Assembly: GCA_022059125.1 (NCBI GenBank)
Contig: JAEUWY010000023.1
Location: forward strand, 372,001-436,000
Direction of reading: 5' to 3'
DNA length: 64,000 bases
DNA from: Corynespora cassiicola
Taxonomy: Eukaryota; Ascomycota; Dothideomycetes; Pleosporales; Corynesporascaceae
Positions within the stretch are counted from its first letter, which is position 1, and each line of letters begins with the position of its first letter. The translations under genes and the position numbers were made by a program. Positions 1-10,766 of the stretch are shown here, piece by piece. The notes below the pieces were generated by a model. The model saw only the letters and a program-made list of their open reading frames with translations, was not told the origin of the DNA and did not search any database.

Positions 1-574
1 GTCGCGACTGCTCAGAAGTGGCGCCCGGGCGCAGCGGCGGCAACGGGAGGGTCAGAAAGGCGGGTAAAGCGAGCGTAAGAAGCGTAAGAGGTGTCTGGGT
101 GGAAGCAGCGAGCGACGCAGGACCGGCGGGCGGTTGGCCTGGGAGGGGGGGCGGCGACAATGGCGAGAGGGTCTCGGGGTATCAGCAGCAGCGGCAAGCA
201 GCAAGCAGCACCAAGCAAGCACCAGGCAGGAGACGGCGACGGGCGGGGTGCAGCAACGTTTAAGGCACGGCGGAGGGTGCAGGTGGGCTCTGGCAGGGCG
301 GCGCGCTATGCGGCTAGCCCGCGCGGATTATCGACTGCAGGTCGGAGGCAGGCTCGGGGCGTGTGGCCGCAGCAGCGCAGTGGCAGCGCCGTGGTGTGGT
401 GGGAATGGTTTTCAGCGGAGCGCGCAGCCGTGGCCGTGACGCGATGCGGGTGCGGAGGTGGCTCACCAGCAGGGCGGAAACCCTGGCGATAATTGAATGC
501 TATGTACTAGGGCCCAACGTCATCGCGACCGCTCGCCAGACATGGCCGTCTCTCTGGCATACTCAATGCTCCAT

Positions 575-607
575 GGCCTCGACGGCCTCGACGGCCTCGA
601 CGGCCTC
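575..607. repeat. Minisatellite, 9-bp unit
   Basis: The 9-mer ggcctcgac is repeated almost perfectly between 3 and 4 times in tandem. Confidence 0.85.
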
Positions 608-784
608 GCGCTGTGATCAGCGCCGCCTGCTGGCCAGACGGCACTTATTCATAGAAACGGGGGGATACGAAGGTTAGCGGCGCGGGAGTGGCGGCTTTGA
701 CCTCCAACTGGCGACGCGAGCGCCCTCACCTATCGGATGCCGCTGCTGGCGTACGTACGTGGGTGAGGGCCGCCAGCCGTGATG

Positions 785-814
785 ATGGTGGTGGTGGTGG
801 TGGTGGTGGTGGTG
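785..814. repeat. GGT trinucleotide microsatellite
   Basis: About nine consecutive ggt units are visible directly in the sequence, preceded by gatgat. Confidence 0.9.
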
Positions 815-988
815 CAATGCCACGGCCGGCCGCGTCGCTCACCTGGGCAGCGATGGACATGAAGGTCGAGCGTGGGCTACAGCGTGCCCCGGCGGGCGGG
901 CTACAACGTGGGCTACAGCTGTGCGCATGCGGAAAGGCGCAAACAGTGGACGGCGGCCTGGGACTGGGCAGGGCGCAGCAGCTCCGTG

Positions 989-1034
989 GCTCCAGGGCTC
1001 CAGGGCTCCAGGGCTCCAGCTCCAGTCCAGGGCT
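989..1034. repeat. Minisatellite of the unit ctccagggct
   Basis: Tandem copies of an approximately 9-10 bp ctccaggg(ct) unit. The same core recurs as an interspersed array near 8,667-8,721. Confidence 0.8.
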
Positions 1035-4000
1035 CTGCTATTTTTGACCATTTGTTTGGGAGCGCCCGTCGACTCGCCAACCACGTTTCATCCGCCGCAG
1101 AAAACCTCCGCCCAGCGAGTCGGGAGAGGCTCCACTGAACACCCTTTTTCGGCCGTTTTCTCGGTTTCGACGCGCCGGAGCCAAGCTGCATGAATAAGCT
1201 GTGGAGAGCTGTCCTGCGCTAGAGCCCAGCCCGAGGCTGGCCCCCTTTTTCCCTTGGGATCCTGTCTTGCCCATCTGTGACGCAGGTCCACGTGAGCTGT
1301 GCGCTGTGGGCTGCGCCCTGCCGCCGCTCTCCTGAATGCACCCCGACCTGGCTGCCCGACTGTCCGACTGCCCGACTGCCCACATGCAGAGACGCAATGG
1401 ACGGCGGGAATTGCATCGGCAGGCCTGGGAGTTGGTGAGGTATGATGATCCTGTGTAAGCCGACCGCATGCGGCATAGCGTCCGACGAGAGATTGCCATA
1501 ATGCAATCCGCATGTCTCTTAACAGGACCCTCATTTACATCTGCCCAAGGATGCAGATCATGGCTGCGTAACAATGATGACCCGATTGCCCATCATTCGA
1601 GTGGCTAGCCACGCTTTCTCGGCCGCCCCGTCGTCCCCGCCGATTGTTCCGTTAGGAAACGTTCGGATGCTCGCGTCGTAACGGCCATCAGCTAGCCACC
1701 GGAAGTAGGTCCTATTCAGCCTGTGTGATTGGAAATGCGTTGAGCCATTAATCTGCCAAGCAGTCTGTCCTCGAGAAACGAGTTGAGCAGTCCGAGGCCT
1801 ACGCTCGCCATCGGCCAGCCTATTTCTGTCAGCCGGTCCCTGCGCCATGGAAATTTCAAAAGTCTCCTCGCTCTCTCCCAGCCCCCAAACACCGGGCACA
1901 TCTTGCTTCATGTTTGCAGAGCCAGGCATTTGCTTGCAGGCGTGACCAAGTTCGCATTTGCTTTCCACTGTACTCACCGTTCAAGCTTTGCGCTGCGCTT
2001 GAATGCCACACACCTCTTCCCTACCACCCTGAGACGGCCTGGCCAGGTCCCGATGCCCTTTGGACACGTTCAGACCCCCAAGGGCCGTCGATTGAAGCAT
2101 GAATCACGAGCCATCTGCAATCGCATGGATGATCAGCGTGGTTGCGGTAATCGCAACAAGTGCGACCATTGGTGGCCTAATCCTGCAGCGTCACCATGTT
2201 TTTCCGTCGAGGAGCTTTGCGTCCATGATGGCATCATAGCCTTTGGCCATTATATGAGATCTGATTGAGTTAGGAGCGCACGGTACCAAAATCGTCATCA
2301 ACTTGCTCGCAAGGCGCATCATGGTCTTCGGACAAATGCAGCGCGGTCCGACTCCTACCCATCCATGTGTCGGTCTCTCCTTCCTCGCCAGAACCACCGC
2401 TTTGGTCTTGCCTTCCCAACACACATGATAGCTACGTCATGATCAACTCCCAGACTGCTTCCATTTTCGGCAAGAATCCCATGCACTCAGGTCCAGCGCC
2501 AGCCTACTTGTGGCTGGACCACCCCGTCCGTCGTTTGGGCACATTCCTAGATGCTTTGATGCGTGGCATTCGGCAGAGATAGTATGGGGTACATCGCCAT
2601 AGCCACGGCTTCAAACGAGCTCTTCATGAATGACCCTACTTCAGTGCGCCGAAGCAAACAATGAGGTGTCGTCACAGCAAGCTATGTCAGCTTCATGGGT
2701 CAGGCCAGCTTAGCGACAGACTAGACCAGGATGTGAAAACGTATATTTCTAATGGGCCATCTTAGCTGCTACCGACCGCCTGGATTGCTGTTTGACGGCC
2801 GGGGACAGTTTGATTATGTGCATTGTCAGATTTTGTACGTGGGCTTTGCAGTGACCCCTCCATCTTTTTGAAACGGCAGCTTGAGATGGCAGTCTGTCAG
2901 TTGGCATACCAACCAGCAACAGAGTGTGGGCATGGAATCACCGTGGCCTTTCAGCTCTACTATAGCCTAGCTTGGATTTTATGAGACGTCTATTTTTTTT
3001 CTGCTGTTTGTGTCATCTTGACCGGAATTGGTCCAAGCCAAACCAAAGTGCAGAAAGACCCTTGGTACTCGCCGTTCACTTCCAAGAGGAAACCATACAA
3101 CAGGGCGACAGTAGTCTTATCCCTGACTGGAAATTCTATTTCATTTGGCACTGCTCGACCATATGGCAAATCACACTCTAAAAGTTATAAAAGGTTCCAG
3201 AACCAGCTGTACTTTAAAAACATACAGTTTGTTGCATGTATGCCACTCTCTATGACATGGCCATATGGCTGGAATACAATGTGACTATAATATATATTGC
3301 ACTATTCATCATAGTCTTTGGATGGGTTGTGGTCTCAGAGTCAGTCCAATCCATCAAAATGCGGGGGTGACCAACAAAAAAATGTCCACCAGCAACCTTT
3401 GAGCTTCAAACTAACATCAATTATTTTGGATTTGGCCTTTTGAAAATTTTGAATAGGTAGGATATTATTCTTCGGCGTGGGGTACAAATTACGTGAAGAG
3501 ACCTTGGAGTCAACCCTCGCGCGACATGCTCAGCTGCACACGTCTAGTCCCCGTCACAGAAGTACAACGACGACCCGCACACCTAGGTAGGCTGTATCTC
3601 TTTGTCAAGTCCATATCCCCATGAAATCAGCCAAGGGCCAGCGATTAAGTGTCCTCCGACATCGCAATACTCAGTGACCAGTAGCGGTCCTCATTGGACA
3701 AGTCTTGGCTTTATGCCCATGTACGGTTAGCCCACCCACCCAAAACTAGCCTCAGAAGGGCCGACATCAACTGACCACCACCCATAGCTCTGCACCGTGT
3801 GAGATTCATCTGTCAGTCGATCGCCATACCGCACTTTCCTTTCCAAACCCACATCCCAATTATCCCAATAAAACGGCCCCCCCCCCAATTCCGAATCGAA
3901 ACTTCTCCATGCGATATATCAAAAGCAATGAATTGCTCAGAAGCAAGCCTGCCGACGACCACTCCCCCCTCATCCTCCAGCAGATTGACCCTCAGTCCCT

Positions 4001-4057
4001 TGGAGACTCTCAAATTTCGTCCCCCCCCCCCCCTCTCTCTCTCTCTCTCTTTCTCAA

Positions 4058-4342
4058 TCAAAGCCTCCCCAGCCATCCACCCATCCACACCTCCTCCCCC
4101 GCAACCCTCCTAACCACCATCCTCCCCACCAACACCGCCACCACGATCCCGCCCAGCACAAACGCCGCAAACGCGCACGCGCCGACGAACAAGCACACGC
4201 CCAGCGCGATGAGCGGCGAGAAGAGGATGAGCAGCGGGATGCTGCACAGGAGCAGGAAGGCGGCGATGTGGAGGCCGATTACCAGGACGGGGATGCCGAT
4301 GAAGGCGACGAGGATGAGGATGAGGGGGAGCGGGGGGCGCAT
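4058..4342 (-). CDS. Oleosin-like small hydrophobic protein (94 aa)
   Basis: I infer a lipid-droplet or ER membrane protein. The start is an ATG at 4342 in an aaaaccATG context. After four residues the protein is hydrophobic without interruption to about residue 73. It is split near its middle by P36-LLILF-S42-P43, which fits P-x5-S-P, the core of the plant-oleosin proline knot (P-x5-S-P-x3-P); the third proline is absent. About 31 hydrophobic residues precede the knot and 30 follow it, the geometry of an oleosin hairpin. The tail is basic (RRV) and Gly/Trp-rich. No intron is needed. Homology to true oleosins is not demonstrated; it could be any small double-spanning membrane protein. The surrounding DNA is low-complexity, so expression evidence would matter. 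Confidence 0.5.
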   Translation of the reverse strand: MRPPLPLILILVAFIGIPVLVIGLHIAAFLLLCSIPLLILFSPLIALGVCLFVGACAFAAFVLGGIVVAVLVGRMVVRRVAGEEVWMGGWLGRL

Positions 4343-5972
4343 GGTTTTGGTTGGGTGAGGGGTGCTGCTGCCGCTGCTGCTGCTGCTGCTGCTGGGGAGG
4401 GGGTTTCGGATATGAGGGAAAGGTAGGGCGCGAGGAGGGAAAGGGGTTTGGTGGGTTGGGTGGGTTGGGGGTCCAGGTCGAGTCCCTTCCCTGGCGGTGG
4501 GTTGGTGGAATGATTGGATGTGTGGATAAACGAATGTATGGATGGATGGATGGATGGATTGCTTTCCCGAGAGCGAGGGTGTTGGAGAAGGAAGGAGTGT
4601 ATGGCGTCCTGGGACCGGAAGTGTTTACAGGGGATATAGCTGGGTAGCAATGGTCTCTTCTTCGAAAATCAGGGGTCCTTCCGGATCGTCTGCGAGCGGG
4701 AAAAAAGCATCGCCATTCCCTCAACCGCAAACCTTGTTGGGCCGAATAGCCTTTACGCCCTCCTTCCATCCTCGTCTTTCTCACATCGACGACTCCCCTC
4801 CAAAGCCAGCCCATTCGCAGTCCCAGCTCACACCTCAATACTCCCAACACCTCCCTCCATTTGAAAAGAAAGCGAGTCCGCCAGTGTCACGCATCACAAA
4901 CAAAAAAGAAAAAACGGCACCGCACATATAGCCAAGCACCTCGCTAACAAACGCATAATTATCTTTTTGCCATTCCATTATCACGTAATCCAGTTAATCC
5001 CCCAATTCGGTAGGGGGAGGCATCACCCCGCAGGTAGGCCCTCTTCCCCCTCCAACCAACCAACCATCCAAAATAAAAGAAAAAGAAACAGAGGACACAG
5101 AATTTCCGCTTTGCATGCACCATGAGGTCCTAATAAGCCCCTCAGCCCGCCCAAACATGCATCATCAAACGTACAACTACAAAGGCCAAAAAAGAAAAAA
5201 AGATTTCCCCTCTTTCCTCTTTTCTTCACCCATCTCACCCTTCTCTCTCTTTCCGTTCGCAAAAAAATTCCATCTTTCATGCTCAGTCTTTGCGAGGAGC
5301 AGACGGGAAGAAGAAAATCCGCGCACCAAAGCGCGCTCAAGCCTTCAATGTTCAACGCGCACACGCCAACACTCTTCGCGCGCTTTCTCTCTCTCCTCGT
5401 ATCCAAGTACACATCTTTTTGAAGAAAATTGGGGTGAATGACAGTCCGAATGGAATTTTGTTGATATTGTCAAAACTCGAGAGATTCGTCATAGAGGCGT
5501 AGCCGCATCGCATTCGTGACTTGCAAAAACGACGGTAGAGGCCAAGAGGAAGAGGGTCGAGCGGGAGTGTCGGCGTGAGCAACGAGCCTGCAGGGCAATG
5601 GCCGCCAAAAAAGAAAAGAAAAAGAGAAGAAGAACAAGCAAAATGCAGATAAAGGTATCGGTTAAGACATAGATGGTGAAGCGAATGTAGCGAAAGGATT
5701 TCAAGGGTCCAGATCCAGGCTGGGATGCAATTGTTGGCAAAGTCGAAAACAAAAAACGCCGCCGATGCGGTTAGGGGGAGGTCGATGTTCCAAAGGGAAT
5801 TCGTACCGAAGCATAATCGACGAGTAATGTCGGCACATACCGCGTCTGATCACCTAAGGGCAATATCCAACAGGCCGGTACATGGGTAGAGTCGGTCGAT
5901 CAGTGGACCTTGCGATAGGGCAGGATCGCCGTCCATCGAGGATATGCAGCACAGATCAAAGCTCCGAGACAT
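4343..5972. other. Intergenic between two minus-strand genes; simple repeats
   Basis: There is no supported gene. It holds a GCT/GCC-type microsatellite near 4,364-4,395 and a GGAT tetranucleotide array at about 4,538-4,560. Reading frames through these give poly-Gln or poly-Cys artefacts. The part next to 5,973 is presumably the 3' UTR of the SH3 gene. Confidence 0.6.
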
Positions 5973-7514
5973 TCATGAACGTGCGTCTTGGCTTCGTCGT
6001 TGACTCGTCGGCTCGGGGCTCGCCTCAACGCCTTCCATCGGACCTGCCTCCGGCTTTGCCCCTGCATCAGAGTCTGACCTCTCTTTGGAATCGTCCCTCG
6101 GCTTGGAGAAGGGGCCCTCGGTGGCTGTCGGGGTGTCGAGTTTTTCCTTGGGATACGGTTCGAGGTCCTTTGTGCTGGTCGAGAAAGTTGAAATGACAGG
6201 AGTATAAGCGCGGTGATCGGCCTGCGTTGGCGTCCTAGCTTCTGGACCGGCAGAGACGGGCGACAGCAATCCTTCGTGGCCATTGCCGTTAGTTTCCTCT
6301 GCAGTGCCGTTCATGAGACCGTTCCAGCCGCCTTCGATGTCGCGTAGGAGGCGCACGTATTCTTCCGGTACCAGTCCGCTCTCGCCGGTCTTGGGGTCTT
6401 GGGCGACGAGCCACCCTTGACCGTGCCGGTACGACACCAGAATCACCTGACCCTCGACCAGCGGCAGTTCATTGTCATTTTCGCGGGCAAAGTCGAAGAG
6501 GGCCACGGCCTTGCCATGCATCTCCTCGTCGGGCGAGGCAATGGTGAACTGGTAGTCGCGTGAGAAGCGGCTCTCATCGTGGATGTAGTCCTCCGGCTCC
6601 GACATGTCCTCGTCAGAATCGTACGGCGGGCCGTCGTCGTCAGCGTAGGCGCGTGGCGGGAGGGTGGTCGCAAAGTGCGAGTCCCGCCGCGAGGCGCCCT
6701 CGGGCACGTCCAGCGATGAAGACGCGTGCTCTGGCGGATATGTGATGTACTCACCGCCCGGGCCGTTGGCCTCGCTCAGGTCGCTGACGTAATAAATCTG
6801 ACTTCCATCACCGTTGGTGCCAGAGTAGGAGCCCCGCCTGTGCTCCTCTGGGAAACCCCTCCGACCGCGGGTCTGGTCGAAGTCGACAACGTTGGATTTG
6901 TGCTTCTTGTGCCGTGCGTGGCTCGTGACGACCGGGCTAGAGATGTCCTCATCCTCGCTCCACGGCGGGCCATCTCCGTAGGCAGTCTGCGGGAGCTGCT
7001 CGCCCGACTCCCAATTGCCTGCAGACCAGCCCCCGCGATCCGGCCAGGCCACGGGCGGCGGATCTGATAGTCTTCGGCTGACCTCGCTCGCGGGTGTAGA
7101 GATGTCCGAGGGCTGCTCAGGGAGCGGGCCATAGAAAAGCGGATGCAGCGGGCCGTAAGCGAAGTCCCGCACAAGAGTGTAGGGCAGGCTGGAGTGGAAG
7201 ATGGGAAAGGCGGTGGACTGCGGGCGCGAGCGTATCGACTGCGAGTTGGATGTGTTTGAGAAGGTGGAGAGGCGTTTGCTAACGTAGGAGCTCGCGCGCT
7301 CCAGCTTGGCCTTGGATGGCGGGGAAGTGACGAGCGGGGGCAGCGAGGTGCGATTTGCGCTGGGCGACGTCAGGGAGCCGGGCTCGCTCCTGGGGGAGAG
7401 CACGTCGGCAGCCATGTCTGAGTATCTCTGCTGGCGCCCGCGGACGACGACGCCCTCTGTGATATCCTCCAACCGTCGCGAGTCGGTCGGTGTGTCGGTC
7501 TGCAAGTCGGTCAT
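5973..7514 (-). CDS. SH3-domain protein, Nbp2-like adaptor (513 aa)
   Basis: A single-exon gene starting at the ATG at 7514 and ending at TGA 5973-5975. Residues 1-330 are Ser/Pro/Asp-rich and probably disordered, with several acidic DEDxS-type repeats near 188 and 301. Residues about 333-390 form one SH3 domain beginning GKAVALFDF, with the conserved ALxDF, the acidic RT-loop region ENDNEL, the GW of HGQGWLV and the closing GLVPEEYV. This matches the single SH3 domain of yeast Nbp2 and its filamentous relatives. Nbp2 is an adaptor linking type-2C phosphatase to the HOG and cell-wall stress MAP kinases. The C-terminal 120 residues are low-complexity. The orthology call rests on SH3 sequence resemblance; the long disordered N-terminus is typical of Pezizomycotina forms but not diagnostic. 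Confidence 0.85.
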   Translation of the reverse strand: MTDLQTDTPTDSRRLEDITEGVVVRGRQQRYSDMAADVLSPRSEPGSLTSPSANRTSLPPLVTSPPSKAKLERASSYVSKRLSTFSNTSNSQSIRSRPQSTAFPIFHSSLPYTLVRDFAYGPLHPLFYGPLPEQPSDISTPASEVSRRLSDPPPVAWPDRGGWSAGNWESGEQLPQTAYGDGPPWSEDEDISSPVVTSHARHKKHKSNVVDFDQTRGRRGFPEEHRRGSYSGTNGDGSQIYYVSDLSEANGPGGEYITYPPEHASSSLDVPEGASRRDSHFATTLPPRAYADDDGPPYDSDEDMSEPEDYIHDESRFSRDYQFTIASPDEEMHGKAVALFDFARENDNELPLVEGQVILVSYRHGQGWLVAQDPKTGESGLVPEEYVRLLRDIEGGWNGLMNGTAEETNGNGHEGLLSPVSAGPEARTPTQADHRAYTPVISTFSTSTKDLEPYPKEKLDTPTATEGPFSKPRDDSKERSDSDAGAKPEAGPMEGVEASPEPTSQRRSQDARS

Positions 7515-8204
7515 GCGAGGTAGAAATTGCTAGAGTCCGGCGTCTGGGCAGTCAGCAGGCGAGCAGATGAGGCAGTGTTGGGTATATAGGGCGGGTGCGG
7601 CGAGGCGTCTCCAGGGCCGTCCAGGGCCGTTCCAGGGCGCGCGCGACGCGGGCGGGTGGTGCAGGTGCAGGTGCGAGTGCAAGCGCAAGCGCAGGTGCAA
7701 GCGGAGGCACAGACTGGTGGTCGCGGAGGGGCAGCAGTCGGGGGGGGCCAGCGCAAAGGGCCGCCGTGGTGGCTCCCGAATCACAGTTCGCTGGTACCTG
7801 GGAGGCGGCTGAGGACGCTGGGGTGCGGGCGGTGCCGCGGCGACTCGAGGCGATGTTTTGGTGGGATGTTTCTGTGGGCGGGCGGCCAATGGGTCGGCGG
7901 ACGGCGCTTGCGAGGGTGCTTCTGGAAGCAGGGCGGCGGCGGACCTGGGGGCAGCGATTGGGAGGCAAGTCGGTCGTGTGGGCGCAGTGCGAGGAGGAGG
8001 TTTGGCAGTGCAGCGGCTGGGGAAGCGCTCGCCGGGGGTTGTGGGGGACGGCCTCCAGGCCTGGCGCTAAGACTTACCCAGTGAAGGGCCACAGAGGCGG
8101 CGAGGGCAGCAGCGGCGGGCAGCAGCAGCAGCAGCAGCCAGCGGCTTGGACGGCAGGCCACAGGCAGCGAGGGGCAGCAGTAGCAGGACAGCAGGGCTGG
8201 GCGG

Positions 8205-8250
8205 GTGCGAGGATGCGAGGGTGCGAGGGTGCGAGGGTGCGAGGGTGCGC
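8205..8250. repeat. Minisatellite of the unit gcgagggt
   Basis: Five to six tandem copies of an 8-bp gcgagggt unit, the first slightly degenerate. Confidence 0.85.
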
Positions 8251-8666
8251 GGGCGGCGGGCGGCGGGCAGCGAGAGGGCGCGCAGTGAGGGACGGCAAAG
8301 AGGGTCGTCGGCTGCTGTGACGGTGGATAGACAGTCGACGTGTGGACTGGACTGCGCGCGCCGTAGTTTGCGCTGTCTGTCTGGACTGAATGCAGGGCGC
8401 TATTTTTATCCCAGCGCGCCCGTGGACGGCGAGGGGAGCGAGGGCACTAGACGCCGATTCGACGTTTCAGGTTGTTCGAATTGCGCAGGCAGCGCATCCT
8501 CGACGAGGGCAGACGGGACGATGAGGGGGCACCGGGAGGGCAGGACGGGCGCAGGACGGGCAGGCGGGCAGGGCATAAAAAGGCGGGCAGCGCAGCGAGC
8601 AAGCAGCGGGCAGCGCGCGCAGCAGCGGGTCGCGGCGCCTTTTCCATGGGCGTGTGGGCTTGCCGT

Positions 8667-8721
8667 GGGCTCCAGGGCTTGCGGGCTCCAGGGCTTGCGG
8701 GCTTGCGGGCTCCAGGGCTGT
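8667..8721. repeat. Interspersed repeat gggctccagggcttgc
   Basis: Alternating copies of gggctccaggg and cttgcggg. The core matches the array at 989-1034, so two copies of the same minisatellite family lie 7.7 kb apart. Confidence 0.75.
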
Positions 8722-9859
8722 TTGTCGTCGACGAGGCCTTGCTGCTTTCTCGCTAGCAACGTGAAACGCCCTAGCCGCTTTCGGCCCTGCGAGCGACCGC
8801 AGCGACCGCAGCGCCCCGCCCGCCAGCAGCGCCCGCGGCCTGGCAGTCCTGGCCGCCCTGGCAGTCCCAGCGGTCCCAGCAGTCCCAGCAGCAAGACCTC
8901 GTACAATGGCCTCCAGTGCCGCCGCCATCGCTGCCGTCATCGCCGCCGTCATCGCCGCCATGCCTGGCCGTGCGCGCGAAATCTCCGCAGTAGTACGGGC
9001 GCTCGCTCGCTGCTTGCTGTCCGCTGCCCGCTGTCGCCAGTTTCAGCGCACAAGCTTTGGGCCAGGGACCGCGGCCGCCAGGCCACCTGGGCATCGCCCG
9101 CCGCCTGCTCTTGATTAGTCGCCTTTCGTCCTGTCTGGGCGCCGCTCGCCTTGGGAGCCCGCGGTCGTTCATCTTAAATCCATCGCATATGGACATGTCG
9201 ACAATGCTGCCGCGTCCATGCGCTGCCAGGAAGAGCCAGGAACAGCCAGGAACAGGAAATGAGCCCGCTCTCGAGACGTAGACAGCTTCGAGCGTCCCCG
9301 ATGCTCCCGATGGCCCCAATTGTCCCCCAGGAAGAACCCCTCGTGCCCGCGACAGCGCCATCGTGCGCGCCCGCCTGTCAGATCTCGCGCCCTGCCCGCC
9401 CCGGAACTCCGGAACAACCTTTTGCCTAGCGCTCCGCTCGGCCAATTAGTCAGCACCACCTACCTGACCTCGTCTGTCGCCAGTCTCTGCACATCCCTCA
9501 TCCCTCTGCCCTCACCCTCGAAAAACAACCATATCCCCGGTCTCAGCTCCTGTCACCATATTGACCCCCCCGGGTGTAGCTGCGCATTACCCACCGGCCC
9601 CGCGCCCATAGCTCATCAAGTAAGCATTCACCCCCCAGCAACCGCATTGAGCCCGTTGGCACGCGAGATGATGAACACCTTTATTGGAGCTGTCCTATTG
9701 TTCGTGAGGACGATCAATTATTACGCACTGAAAATTCTGAACTACTCGCCCGCCCCTGCCATGCGTTGCCATTGCGTTGCACTCGTGTCGAGGCCTGCGA
9801 CTGACCCCGTGAAGTTTCTGCAGATCAGAGTGTTGAGACACCCCTTCCTCTCCTTGAAC

Positions 9860-10766
9860 ATGGCTTCTGATCCGCGACTGGCCCGGTCGCGGCCCCAGCA
9901 GCAGCCCTCTGCTGTCCCCCCACCGCCGCCTCCGCCGCCCACCGAGCCTCCGCCGATGGGAATCGACGGTACCTCTGAAGCCCCCGCTGGCCAGAAGGGC
10001 CTTGTGCCCGATGACCGCTTCAAGCTCAAGTTTTGTACCGTGTGCGCCAGTAACCAGAACAGGTACCTCCACCGCTTTTTTATTGTTGACGTCAGGCTAA
10101 TTTCTTAGATCCATGGAGGCTCACCTCCAGCTCGCCTCGGCCAACCTCCCTACCATATCCTTTGGTACGGGATCCCTGGTCCGGCTTCCCGGGCCAACCA
10201 TCAACCAGCCCAATGTCTACCATTTCAATAGTACCACCTACCGTGCCATCCATCAGGAGCTGGCCCAGCAAAACACGCAGCTATACACGCAGAATGGCTT
10301 GCTGAATATGCTCGGTCGCAATCTCCAGATCAAGTCGTATCCCGAACGATTCCAGGACTGGGTTCCTGGTAAGCCTCGTCTCGACCATGCTGAAGACAAG
10401 GGCGCGCACGGAACCGAGGCCGGCGTCGTTGACGTGGTCGTTACGTGCGAAGAACGATGCTTTGACGCCGTGCTTGATGATCTTCACAACAAGGGAGGTA
10501 GGATGAACAGGCCTGTGCATGTATTCAATGTCGACATTCGCGATAACCACGAGGAGGCCCTCGTTGGCGGTAAGGCCATTCTTGATCTTGCTCTCAGCCT
10601 CAACGATGCCGCTGCCAAAGAGCGAGAGATTCACGGCGATAGCGGTTGGGACCGCGGAGGCGGTGCTGCGAGACAAGGTTTTGACGAAAAAGTGCCGGAA
10701 ATCCTAGCCGCCTGGCAGGAGAGGTGGCCGAACATGCCCGCCCTCTGGAGTCTGGCATGGTTCTGA
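9860..10766 (+). CDS. SSU72: RNA polymerase II CTD phosphatase Ssu72 (286 aa)
   Basis: Two exons, 9860-10062 and 10109-10766, with a 46-nt intron (gtacct..ttcttag, ctaat branch-like box). The protein removes phosphate from Ser5/Ser7 of the polymerase II C-terminal domain and works in the cleavage/polyadenylation factor and termination. The active-site loop is C62-ASNQN-R68-S, a C-x5-R signature, following FKLKFCTV. The intron splits the codon of the catalytic Arg68 (AG|A). The late region [10 protein letters not shown] carries the conserved Asp block of the family, and the protein ends in SLAWF. An N-terminal extension of about 50 residues is proline-rich (a poly-Pro run around 20-28), beyond the compact yeast protein but common in filamentous fungi. 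The start ATG at 9860 is the one nearest the conserved domain. Confidence 0.95.

Larger units (their letters stand above)
1..4057. other. Gene-free GC-rich then mixed intergenic DNA
   Basis: I find no credible gene here. The first 1.2 kb is very GC-rich and carries short tandem repeats (listed separately). The reading frames in it are low-complexity Arg/Ala/Gly strings without recognisable domains. From about 1.2 to 3.8 kb composition is more balanced, with many stops in all frames. The stretch 3,880-4,060 has C-runs and a CT microsatellite. Confidence 0.6.
7515..9859. other. Divergent intergenic region, GC-rich with minisatellites
   Basis: It separates divergently transcribed SH3-adaptor and SSU72 genes. 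The DNA is extremely GC-rich with a CAG-type tract near 8,104-8,140 and two minisatellites (listed). Reading frames in all six directions are long only because stops are rare in this composition. A possible 5'-UTR intron for SSU72 (gtaagc near 9,619 to an acceptor near 9,826) is conceivable but unproven. Confidence 0.6.

Noticed and set aside
4110..4850. 246-codon minus frame with poly-Gln
   Set aside because: Produced by a CAG/GCT-type microsatellite; overlaps the better small hydrophobic protein and lacks any domain.
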